From NCBI RefSeq assembly GCF_026210795.1, contig NC_089439.1, forward strand, positions 1,054,001-1,118,000: a stretch of DNA of 64,000 nucleotides, read 5' to 3'. Position numbers and translations under genes: made by a program. The notes beneath the pieces were generated by a model that had not been told where the DNA came from, did not search any database, and saw only the letters and a list, made by a program, of their open reading frames with translations. This document shows positions 32,506-41,417 of the stretch, piece after piece (the stretch's first letter is position 1; each line of letters begins with the position of its first letter). Source of the stretch: Rhizophagus irregularis. Its lineage: Eukaryota; Glomeromycota; Glomeromycetes; Glomerales; Glomeraceae.

Positions 32506-33617
32506 TGTAAACGGTCGAATATCAAGCACGAAAAGATGATAAAATTTAACCACCAAATGTAATTATTAAATATTAAGAACGAACAAATTAATCGTGGATT
32601 GGCGTAGATGGATAAATAATTAGCCGAAAAGGATAAACATTTAGGAAGAGTAATGATCTACATGATGTAATATTTATTGAATGATTGACAAGGAACCAAT
32701 AGGATAAATAGAGTCGATCAATTGCGGCTTAGCAATCTTTAACAATAAGAACGATAAGAAAGAATAATTATAAGCCACAAAAGATAGATTATAAGCAAAA
32801 CACATAAAGCGAATTAAAAGAACATATAAAATAATGTCAGAAAGATTAAAGAACACAAAATAATGTAAAAGATAATATAAAAAGATAGTATAAAGATGGA
32901 ACGTAAAAGATAATATATTAAAAAAGAACATATATAAAAAGATAGCATATTAAAAGATAGCATATTAAAAGATAGCGTATTTAAAATATAGATAGTATAT
33001 TAGAAAGATAGTTCAAAGATAATATGTAAAAAGAACATAAAAGATAGTATATAGATAGAATAGAAAGTAGCATAAAAATTGTATATATAGAGAGCGGAAT
33101 TCAAAGTAATTCCTCAGTTCTCATCCACAGAACTCAATAAAAATATAAGTTTTATTTTTTAATTATTTGTTAGTAAAGTTTAATGTTAATTAAAGGTAAT
33201 AGGTTCGCCCTAAACTTTAATTAATGTTTGCTTAATTAATTTTAATTGAATAAATGGAAATTTTAAGATGAATTAAATATACACTTTTGGAAAGTAATAA
33301 TTCGTAGCGAGAGCTATCGAAGTTTGAAATTAAAGATAAAAGTGGATATAATTTGGGGAAAATTTAGAGAAGTTAAATTTTATTTTATATCGTTTGACGT
33401 TTTATATTACTAACGCTATTTATTTTGTGAACCAAGAATGTTGTCGTTATATGTTGTTGTATGTTGTTCGTTGATTATGTTGTTTGATTATGTTGTTGAT
33501 TAATTGTTCGCTCGTTTAATTGTTCGTTCGTTCGTTTATTCGTTCGTTCGACCATGAGAATGCCCGTTCGATGTGGCAACTCTGTAAATTGATGACAGAG
33601 GGAATTGGGGGATCTCA
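32506..33617 (+). repeat. 3' LTR of the Ty3/gypsy element
   Basis: 1,112 bp, matching the 5' LTR with one difference noticed by eye (position 32547). Followed by CCGC, the second copy of the target duplication, then the N-terminal codons of PolB. Confidence 0.95.
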
Positions 33618-33780
33618 CCGCTTGTGCTTCACGGATTTGGCGGATCTCATCCTCATATTCCTGCAATTTTGCATTTGAGCGGGGATATGGGATGGACTTG
33701 ACAGGTACCTGCTTGAGTTCAGCTAGAACTGATCGGGTGACTTGTCTGTGTTGGGCACTTCTTGCTTGATGTGTTGACAT

Positions 33781-33989
33781 CTTGTAAACTTTTTATACTC
33801 CTCTTTTATTCAATTACATTTTTTTCTGAAAATAAAATTAATTGTTCGCCTACCCTATGAGGGTAAAAAAAGAAAGAGACAGATTAGTACTGTCTTCCTA
33901 AACTATTCCTCACCATCTGAGTCATCGGGATTGTCATCCGAGTCACTGAGCACATCCTCGTCCCGATGTATTCTCTATCCTTAAGTAAC
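33781..33989 (-). other. PolB leader and remnant of the F-box gene's acidic tail
   Basis: Between PolB (ATG 33780) and the F-box-like gene. On the minus strand a Ser/Asp-rich frame (for example DSDDNPDDSDGEE) ends in TAG and matches the acidic C-terminus of copy B (FGDSDDDDSDDEE), but is out of frame with copy A. It is a relic of a longer F-box protein. Confidence 0.55.
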
Positions 33990-34436
33990 TTATAGTTGTA
34001 AGCTACAACGGCGAAAAGCTTCTTTTACTATAAAATGCTCTATTGCGGCATTTGTTCTCTCTTTACAAGCCTTTTGATATGCCTCCCATTCAAGTTCACG
34101 GAGGTCACGATTTCTATTACCCTCCTCCTCTGATCGACCAAGAGCATCATTTGCTTTTTCCTTCTTTTCTACTGCTTTGTCGTATGCCTCCTCAGCTTCT
34201 TTATGCCGCTTCCAGAGTATTCGTTCAGCTTCGGCTCTCCAGATTGGGCTGACTTCTAGAAGATGTGTCCCGAAATTTCTACTTGGAATGTATTCCAGGA
34301 TATGGCCCACAAGTTCGGGGATTGCTGATACTGCGTGCGCGGTTTGACAGCTTTTTAGGATCTCCCTATTGATAGCCATAAGATCGGAGACTGTGCAGCC
34401 GAAGATTGTTGCTAACTTTTCTGCGGTATATACCAT
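33990..34436 (-). CDS. F-box-like coiled-coil protein, copy A
   Basis: 148 codons from ATG 34436. N-terminus VYTAEKLATIFGCTVSDL, then an F-box-like stretch AIPELVGHILEYIPSRNFG, then VSPIWRAEAERILWKRH and a charged coiled coil. F-box proteins recruit substrates to SCF ubiquitin ligases; if real, the element might use it to influence host protein turnover, but this is inference. It lies directly upstream of PolB on the same strand, as in copy B, and a homologue precedes the SF3 helicase at 1991-4543. Its acidic C-terminal tail has been separated by an indel (see 33781-33989). Confidence 0.6.
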   Translation of the reverse strand: MVYTAEKLATIFGCTVSDLMAINREILKSCQTAHAVSAIPELVGHILEYIPSRNFGTHLLEVSPIWRAEAERILWKRHKEAEEAYDKAVEKKEKANDALGRSEEEGNRNRDLRELEWEAYQKACKERTNAAIEHFIVKEAFRRCSLQL

Positions 34437-34914
34437 GTTATGTACTATTTATCTGTATAGTTACTTGGTACCTACCTTTTATTCAATTACATTTTTTCTC
34501 GGTATAAGGGTAATTGCTTGCCTTGCTATTCCGCTCTATTGACTCCATGGCTGGTTTCCTGGATGGGTTAATATTCCTTACCTTTTTTGGCTCCGTTGGC
34601 TTTGAAATCCTATTTCTTGTTCGGTTGATTTTTTTCAGATTATATGGTGGTAATAGAATTGTATGGTGGTAATAAAACTATATGATGGTAACTAGATTAT
34701 ATGAAAAGTGGTAGGTGGATTATATGGTGGTAATTATATTATATGATGGTGGTAACTAGATTATATGAAAGTGGTAGTTAAATTATAGTAAAAGTGGTAG
34801 GTGGATTATATGGTGGTAATTATATTATATGATGGTGGTAATTAGATTATATAAAGTGGTAGTATTTTAGATTATATGGTGGGGGTGAGCCAGAATTGGG
34901 GTTTTCATACTACT
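34437..34914. repeat. Terminal zone of Polinton A with GGTGGTAA-type tandem repeats
   Basis: 34640-34880 holds about ten imperfect units built from ATTATATGATGGTGGTAA and AAAGTGGTAGGTGG. The zone ends AGAATTGGGGTTTTCATACTACT at 34914. Copy B has a similarly placed but different repeat and the same end sequence, supporting this as the element end. Confidence 0.6.
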
Positions 34915-35004
34915 CATTTTCTCCTGTAAATATCTTCTGTGATTCACTTACACCATCATATCTTACCTTAATATACGAGTATGAGCAGGGGATTTGCTCT
35001 TGTA

Positions 35005-36291
35005 CAGTCGGGTCCGAAAGTGATGCCCGATTTTGTATGGTGTTACGATACACAAAATTTACATTATTTATACCCCCTTTTTTTTATTTTTAAATGTTTT
35101 TCTCACAATTTCATAACCTAATAAACGCGTTGCAAAGTTAAAAAAATAATGTCACATAGAACTGAGTTAACTTCTCAAGATAAAGGAAAAATACTAGCAT
35201 ATATGGAGAATTTTAACCCTGCACAAATAGCAAAAAAATGGGTCGTGACCCCACCACAATAAGAAGAATTATTGACAGATACAAGAAGACAGGGAAAACT
35301 GAAAATTTACCTAGATCGGGGCGTCCACCTGCTCTCAATAATAATGAGAAAAATGCACTCATAAACAAAGTTACACAAGATCGACGTGAACCTTTACATG
35401 AAGTCATTAATACATTAGATTTAAATTGCAGCCTTACAACTGCTAAAAGAGCATTACATAGTGTTGGAATTTATTCCCATGTTGCTGCAAAAAACCCTTT
35501 ATCTCAGAAAAGCATGCATTAGCTCGTATTAGTTGGTGTGAGAAATATAAAGAAAAAACAGCTTATGATTGGGCACAAGTTATTTTCTCAGATGAATTAA
35601 GTGTTGAGATTGGCAAGCAGTCACGACAAATAAGAGTTTGGAGACACACAGGGGAAAGGTTTAACACTGAATGTTTGACACCTATCTTTAAAAGTGGTCG
35701 AAAATCAGTCATGGTTTGGGGATGTTTTGCAGGAGGGATAAAAGGGCTATTAATTTTTTGTGATGAAAATAAAGAAGGAAATGAAAAAATCAATTCAAAT
35801 ACTTACATTAGAATCCTAAATTCATATCTGTATCCATTTCAGCATACAGTTCATGAGTTAACAGGAAGGGCTGCAATTTTTCAACAGGATAATGCACCCA
35901 TACATACCGCGAAAATAACCAAGGATTGGTTGAAGAAGAATAAAATTGTGGTTATTGATTGGCTGGTGAATTCTCCCGATCTAAATCCAATAGAAAACAT
36001 CTGGAAGCAGTTAAAGGACAATATCCAGAGTTGTAAAGTCTTTCCAAGAACTGTGGATGAACTTAAAATTGCACTAAGTGAAGAATGGGAAAATTTGGAT
36101 TGCTCCATTTTTGAAGAGGTTGTTGCTTCAATGCCACAAAGAATAAATGCAGTACTAGAAGCAAGGGGAGGGCCAACACATTATTAACCATTTTTAGTAA
36201 TTATTTTTTATGTGAATTTTAATGAAAATCAATAAAGTTTTGCCATTTTTGGCATTAATTTTAAATCGGGCGTCACTTTCGGACGTGACTG
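35005..36291 (+). mobile_element. Tc1/mariner transposon
   Basis: 1,287 bp between TA dinucleotides (35003-35004 and 36292-36293). Terminal inverted repeats of about 28 bp: CAGTCGGGTCCGAAAGTGAT... at the left and CAGTCACGTCCGAAAGTGAC... as the complement of the right end. One transposase gene inside, broken by two frameshifts. Confidence 0.95.
35149..36187 (+). pseudogene. Tc1/mariner transposase (two frameshifts)
   Basis: ATG at 35149 (MSHRTELTSQDKGKIL). Helix-turn-helix: NFNPAQIAKK...GRDPTTIRRIIDRYKKTG, then an RSGRPPAL AT-hook-like link. Catalytic domain: Asp in VIFSDELSVE, Asp in AIFQQDNAPIHTAK, and Glu in NSPDLNPIENIWKQLK, a DD34E-type triad. Frame 1 to 2 requires one more A in the A7 run near 35232-35238; frame 2 to 3 requires one more T near 35498-35500. 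Both are homopolymers, so sequence error or simple slippage is possible. The protein ends at TAA 36187. Confidence 0.9.
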
Positions 36292-36558
36292 TACTTTCTT
36301 GGTTTTCTTATCTTTGTCTTCATCTGTGGGTGGTATGTCCATTACTAGGGCTTCAAAGTCTGCAACAAAGTAATATGGGACTTGCATGCGGCGTTCCAGT
36401 TCTTGAATTCATATATATCATTTCCTTTCTTTACTAATGGCATTCGGTCTGCTTGTGGGGTTTTCTTTAATCCTCGATATATTGCTACATGTTTGTCATG
36501 GATTTCTTGTTGATGTGTGAAGTGGGAGATACACCATCGGCAGACAAATGTTACATGT

Positions 36559-37298
36559 TGTCACGGGATATTTTTTTTATTTTTATTTTTTTATTTTTAT
36601 TTTTATTTGTTTATTTTTATCTTTTAGTTATTTTTAGTTATTTTTAGATAGATTACCTGTAGCTGATTTTGGTTGTTTATAGATTAGATAAAAAAAGCGG
36701 AAGCTTAGCAATGTAAAGTGGCTGAATATAAGTGGCTGTATAGACAAATGTGCCCAGATCACCACAATTGGCCGGGAAACGATATTGGCCAGGAAACGAT
36801 TATGTCTGAAGGACAGAATCGTCCTAAAAATTTAATGTTAAATAAAGGGCCGGTGTTGAAAGATAGAGATAATATAGTTTAGAATTCGTATAGTTTTATT
36901 GTTATAAGATAGATATCGGGATATTACAGAGCGCCGGTTGAGGCAGTAATATCGTATTCTTTTTATTAATGAATAAACTTGTCGATTTGCTTCCGAATTA
37001 TTGATACATATTTTATTACATTGTTTATTATCATTTTATTATCATTTATTTACTTTCGTTATACATCGTTAATTTACTATACATATTTGCTAATTAATTG
37101 TTATATACACACACCACTTGATCCACCTTAATTTATCGCATCATTTATTATCGTTTATAATCGTTTATTATCGACTATTCATACATACACTTTTACCTTA
37201 CCGATTGTTATATATCACCATATTACCTTACCATTCACATACTGATCCTTATTTTTCTTTCTGTTACTACCTACCAAACGTCATAAATTGGGGTAATA
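36559..37298. mobile_element. 740-bp insertion in PolB copy B, candidate solo LTR
   Basis: Flanked by the 4-bp duplication ATGT (36555-36558 and 37299-37302); removing it and one copy restores homology to PolB copy A. It starts TGTCACGGGATA and ends GGGGTAATA, is very AT-rich, and has no ORF of note. A 5' TG and a short target duplication fit a solo LTR, but the 3' end is not CA, so the type is uncertain. Confidence 0.6.
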
Positions 37299-37849
37299 AT
37301 GTCCATCTTTTGTACGTTTATTTACTAAACGGCTCATATTCTTAATAGCAATAGTGCTGCTTTTCCCCGTTACTGATAAGTACTAAATCTATTATTTTAC
37401 GTCCCTCTGCTTCATCCCTATCAGTAATATATATTGGGCATAGGCGGTGGTCACGCCATTCACAGATGCAGAGGGCAATAGTTGGATTCTGTCGCTTAAA
37501 TCTTCTTAGAATTACCTCATCAGCTTGTACTGGGAACTCGATACCTTCAAAGTTTAACTCATTTACATTCTCCTTATACTTGGAAATTCTTTCTGTATTC
37601 TTTTCTACTGGATGTAATGCTGCTAGGATTGCCCACTGGAAGCATTTGTCATCATCATTAGCTGGATTTACTACTCCCTTTTTCGTGGCAAGATCTTTTG
37701 GGAGTGGTATGTGTCCTGCTTCTGTAGTGGTTGGAATTGCGAGATTTCTATGAATATTTTTTCTACACGATAGAATTCCTAACCTGATCCGTAATTTACA
37801 TAGTCTTCTACTTTTTGCATGATTCTTGCTAACATCAGAAAATTTTTTG

Positions 37850-37980
37850 GGGAGCAGATCTGCGCAGATTTTCAGAAATTATATCTGCGCAGATCTTATA
37901 CCCTGGCGCAAAACATTAGAAGAAAATTTTAATAAAAAACTGCGCAGATTTTATAAATAGCAATGTTCTGCGCGGATTTT
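37850..37980. repeat. Left subterminal palindromic repeats
   Basis: CTGCGCAGAT occurs repeatedly, twice as the perfect palindrome ATCTGCGCAGAT or nearly so; likely transposase-binding sites by analogy with other TIR transposons. Confidence 0.55.
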
Positions 37981-38099
37981 TAAATAAAAAACCTTTGAAA
38001 TAAATCGAAATATAAAATACAATTAATATATGATAATTTATAGTCCATTTATATTAATTAATCATAATCAATTCTTTATTTCTACCAAAAAAAGCAACG

Positions 38100-38905
38100 T
38101 AAAATTTCACGCAAAAATACGAATTATAAAAATTAAAGTATTTCAAAGAAATACATACAATTAAAGAATATAAAATTACGAATTATAAAAAAAATTAAAG
38201 TATTTCAAAGAAATACAATTAAAAAATATAAAATTACGAATTATAAAAAAAATTAAAGTATTTCAAAGAAATACAATTAAAAAATATAAAATTACGAATT
38301 ATAAAAAAAATTAAAGTATTTCAAAGAAATACAATTAAAAAATATAAAAAAAAATGATATAAAAAAATTAAAGTATTTCAAAAAAATACGATTAAAAAAT
38401 ATAAAAAAATGATATAAAAAAATTAAAGTATTTCAAAAAAATACGATTAAAAAATGTAAAATTACGAATTATAAAAAAAATTAAAGTATTTCAAAGAAAT
38501 ACAATTAAAAAATATAAAAAAAAATGATATAAAAAAATTAAAGTATTTCAAAAAAATACGATTAAAAAATATAAAAAAATGATATAAAAAAATTAAAGTA
38601 TTTCAAAAAAATACGATTAAAAAATGTAAAATTACGAATTATAAAAAAAATTAAAGTATTTCAAAGAAATACAATTAAAGAATATAAAATTACGAATTAT
38701 AAAAAAAATTAAAGTATTTCAAAGAAATACAATTAAAAAATATAAAATTACGAATTATAAAAAAAATTAAAGTATTTCAAAGAAATACAATTAAAAAATA
38801 TAAAAAAATGATATAAAAAAAATTAGTATTTCAAAGAAATACGATTAAAAAAAATAAAAAATATGAATTATAAAAAAATTAAAGTATTTCAAAGTAATAC
38901 AATTA
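38100..38905. repeat. AT-rich minisatellite, unit about 55-58 bp
   Basis: About 13 units of the pattern ATTAAAGTATTTCAAAGAAA then TACAATTAAAAAATATAAAA with or without TTACGAATTATAAAA. Two alternating variants (with TACGAATTA or with ATGATATAA) form a higher-order order. No coding potential. Confidence 0.9.
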
Positions 38906-39012
38906 ATCCTGAGGAAATTGCGAATCTAGATTATTAATCTAAAAAAAAATGATGATTTAGCTTAGTAAAATAATTCAATTAAGTGTATAATCGAACATAA
39001 ATAATAACTTTA

Positions 39013-40711
39013 ACTTACAAAATCATCATAATTTTCATTTTCAACCGAATCGCTGCTCTCTTCTGCGACTGCTGACTCGGATTGATTGGTTCTTTGACTA
39101 ACTTCTTTCGCTTCTTTTTCAGCTAATTCCTCCATTATTCGAGGAGTTATTTGCATTTTATTTCTAAACGCTTGCTGTTAATTAATTATAGATTAATATC
39201 TGTAAAATATTAAAAGATTAAAAGAACTGCAAAAATTTGCGAAAATTATTTACTAGAAAAAATTCGACTCTTTTCATAACAGACTTGTCATTACACTTAA
39301 TACTATAGCTATTGGGATTTAACAAGATGTTACATATTGATAAAATATACGCACAATGCATAAAAGGAAGTTCTTTATCCCTATACTGTTTGAAAACCGA
39401 ATGGCCAATTTTTGTTAGAATATCGTGATTTTTGAAAAGTTCATAAAACGCATTACGCGTTTTTTGATTCTGTTTCCATTTAGCGATCTTCATAGAAGGA
39501 GAATTGTTATCTATGCGTTCCAATCGCTGTTCTCCAAAGACGGAAAACATGGCACTCCTGATACTTGCGGCAAAATCATTTCTCCTGCTTCTGCATTTAG
39601 TTTTTATCTAAAAAAAGTTAAATAAATATAAAAAAATACCTTTTTTTAACGATTATTAATATTTCACATACCTCTGCCAACAACTTATCTGAAAATAAAG
39701 AAATCCACGCGTTTTGCCCAATATTTTTAATGTAATGTTCTGCATGTTTAGATAAATATGTTTCTAAAGCCTTTCAGTACTCTATATCTGAAGGATATAA
39801 AGACGTTGGAATAAGTTCTTTAGCTACATTTTTATAAACGCGCTGTGAAGATATTTGGTTATTATAAGTATCTTTAGATTAAAATCAAGTTGATAATTTT
39901 TAATTAACTTACATTCCAGAAATCATCGCTTAATACATCACTTTTTGCAACATTTTGCGTATCTTGAATACTTTTTTGTTGCTGATCTCCAATATATCGA
40001 CAAAGTTTGTAGATGGTGTTTACCTTTCCATCTAATGCATTCATGACATAATTAAACTCTTTCACAGTTAGGTAACGTTCACCCTCTACATTATGTGGTT
40101 TTGGTAAAGGCTCACGGGTATCACTTTTATCGCGGTTATCATTATGTTTTTCATTATCATCGTCATCGACGTTATAATAATCAATTTCTTTATCAAGGTC
40201 AATTTGCATTGGACTAAGTATGGGAGTTGGCGTCCTCGAAGTTCTTTCATAACTCATAGGAGTTACAGATGGCGTCAATGTAGTTGAAATGGAAGTTTCA
40301 GTATGCGCAGTCCTGACTAAAGAATTCTCACGATTTGTTGAGGATTTCTCACGATTTGCTGGAGTAAAAGAAACAGATTTAACTAAAGATCTTCCACGAT
40401 CTACATCAAATGGAGTAACGAGTACAAAAGGACCAGTAGGTGATTTTTCACGATCTGTGCGCTGATCTTTAGGAATTTCTGAAGATTCTACTGTTGGCGT
40501 TCAGCAAAAGTTAATTATAATGTTAAATTGCAAAATATCAGCATCTTGACGACTAACTACCTGATAACATTTGTGCAAATATATTTTGTTGGCTTTCATT
40601 CTGTCCTTCAGGAACGTCAAGTGCTTGTTTTCTTCTTTGTCCTTCAGGAACGTCAAGTGCTTGCTTTCTTTTTTTTGAGTTTTTTGCATTTTTTGACCTT
40701 TTAGACGCCAT
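39013..40711 (-). pseudogene. Companion gene of the Plavaka-like element, function unknown
   Basis: Starts at ATG 40711 with a Lys-rich MASKRSKNAKNSKKRKQ and two copies of KQALDVPEGQ. Ser/Thr/Pro-rich sequence follows, then an exon block ending at about 39918 with TVKEFNYVMNALDGKVNTIY and YIGDQQQKS. A donor GTAAGT at about 39912 leads to an exon after ATATCTTCACAG near 39844. The next frames carry PTSLYPSDIEY-stop-KALETYLSKHAEHYIKNIG and then AMFSVFGEQRLERIDNNS and KQNQKTRNAFYELFKNH (to 39218). A last exon near 39174-39013 has NKMQITPRIMEELAEKEA. The in-frame TGA at about 39775 marks decay. No known domain is recognised; it is divergent from the transposase and probably belongs to the transposon. 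Confidence 0.5.
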
Positions 40712-40835
40712 AATCACTTAAATTCTAAATTCGTAAAATTTGTATAGGAAAAATATTGCGGAGAAAAATTCAAACAACAATTAATTCGAAAAATTAAAAA
40801 AAAAATTGTTAAGATTCATATAAATGTAAAAATAT

Positions 40836-41157
40836 GCGACGATTCAGCCAACCGAAAAAAAATGAAAAAATTCTTACATTATAAATAATTGAAAAATTGT
40901 GTAAGGTTAAAAGTTTTGCCAGAATTTTTTTAAAAAATCAGTTACTCCTGAATTAAAATATATTTAAGGATCAGTAAATTAAATAAATTAATTATTGCGA
41001 TGATTCAGCCAACCGAAAAAAAATAAAAAAATTCTTACATTATAAATAATTGAAAAATTATGTAAGGTTAAAAGTTTTGCCGGAATTTTTTTAAAAAATC
41101 AGTTACTCCTGAATTAAAATATATTTAAGGATCAGTAAATTAAATAAATTAATTGTT
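40836..41157. repeat. 161-bp tandem duplication between the two Plavaka genes
   Basis: Copies begin at GCGACGATTCAGCCAACCG (40836) and GCGATGATTCAGCCAACCG (40997) and are almost identical. They occupy the divergent promoter region of the companion gene and the transposase. A third partial echo (AAATCAGTTACTCCTGAATT) follows near 41172. Confidence 0.88.
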
Positions 41158-41417
41158 AATGAATTGGTAAAAAAAATCAGTTACTCCTGAATTAAAAATA
41201 TCAGTAAATGAAAAAAATTAATTACTAATCAGTAAATAAATTAATTATCTTTCAGTAAACAAAAATAATCAATTATCAGTAAAATTTATATTCGCTTGAT
41301 AATCAGTAAAATAAAAAATATACCAAAAGTAAATCTTCATAAATATTTCTCACGTGAAACTAATCAAAAAAATTTTCCTGTGTTAATTTCTAAACTCGCA
41401 TTGATTTCTAAAGAAAA

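Larger units (their letters stand above)
22514..33617 (+). mobile_element. Ty3/gypsy LTR retrotransposon with kinase domain in Pol, inserted in PolB
   Basis: 11,104 bp. LTRs of exactly 1,112 bp at both ends, starting TGTAAACGG and ending GATCTCA, with one difference seen (C at 22555, T at 32547). Flanked by the 4-bp duplication CCGC (22510-22513 and 33618-33621). Order: LTR, leader, Gag, protease, RT, RNase H, kinase-like domain, small coiled-coil frames, integrase, polypurine tract, LTR. RT before integrase is the Ty3/gypsy order. The near-identity of LTRs and the intact host PolB frame imply recent insertion. Coding strand is very A-rich. Confidence 0.95.
18776..33780 (-). pseudogene. Polinton DNA polymerase B with endonuclease VII-like insert, split by a Ty3 insertion
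   Basis: Two pieces: 33780-33622 (N-terminus, from ATG 33780) and 22513-18776. Omitting the insertion and one target copy gives 3,897 nt, an uninterrupted frame of 1,298 codons plus stop, so the gene was intact when hit. Features seen: Cys-containing N-terminal segment NPANDDDKCFQWAILAAL and later HYCWIKN; exonuclease motif with DFEAL; an endonuclease VII/HNH-like CX2C...DHCHITGRYRG...C insert; exonuclease II-like FHNLSGYDGH; polymerase motif A DANNLYGWAM, motif B KLMNNSVFGKTMENLRKR, motif C YTDTDS; and GLRSKMYS. All catalytic Asp are present. It copies the element by protein priming in known relatives. Now disrupted, hence non-functional as it stands. Confidence 0.9.
14848..34914. mobile_element. 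Polinton-like element A (left end missing) with nested Ty3 retrotransposon
   Basis: Genes: retropepsin and Gag (-), coiled coil (-), Polinton-type integrase (+), PolB (-, split) and F-box-like (-), followed by a tandem-repeat end zone. Integrase plus protein-primed PolB define Polinton/Maverick elements. No packaging ATPase, adenovirus-type protease or jelly-roll capsid gene is seen. The right end is placed at 34914 because copy B carries the same end sequence (TTTTCATACTACT at about 46831-46843) joined to different DNA. The left end is truncated in the retropepsin at about 14848, against LINE ORF2. No terminal inverted repeat partner was found inside the window. Confidence 0.72.

Noticed and set aside
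36559..37298. Assigning the 740-bp insert to the same family as the Ty3 LTR
   Set aside because: Start, end, length and internal sequence differ from the 1,112-bp LTR; only the 4-bp target size is shared.
37466..37753. 95-codon plus-strand ORF (with its relative at 21720-22028)
   Set aside because: Antisense to PolB in both copies; similarity between the two simply follows PolB homology.
38100..38905. Evenly spaced repeat array as a possible CRISPR
   Set aside because: Units are contiguous with no unique spacers, eukaryotic context, inside a DNA transposon.
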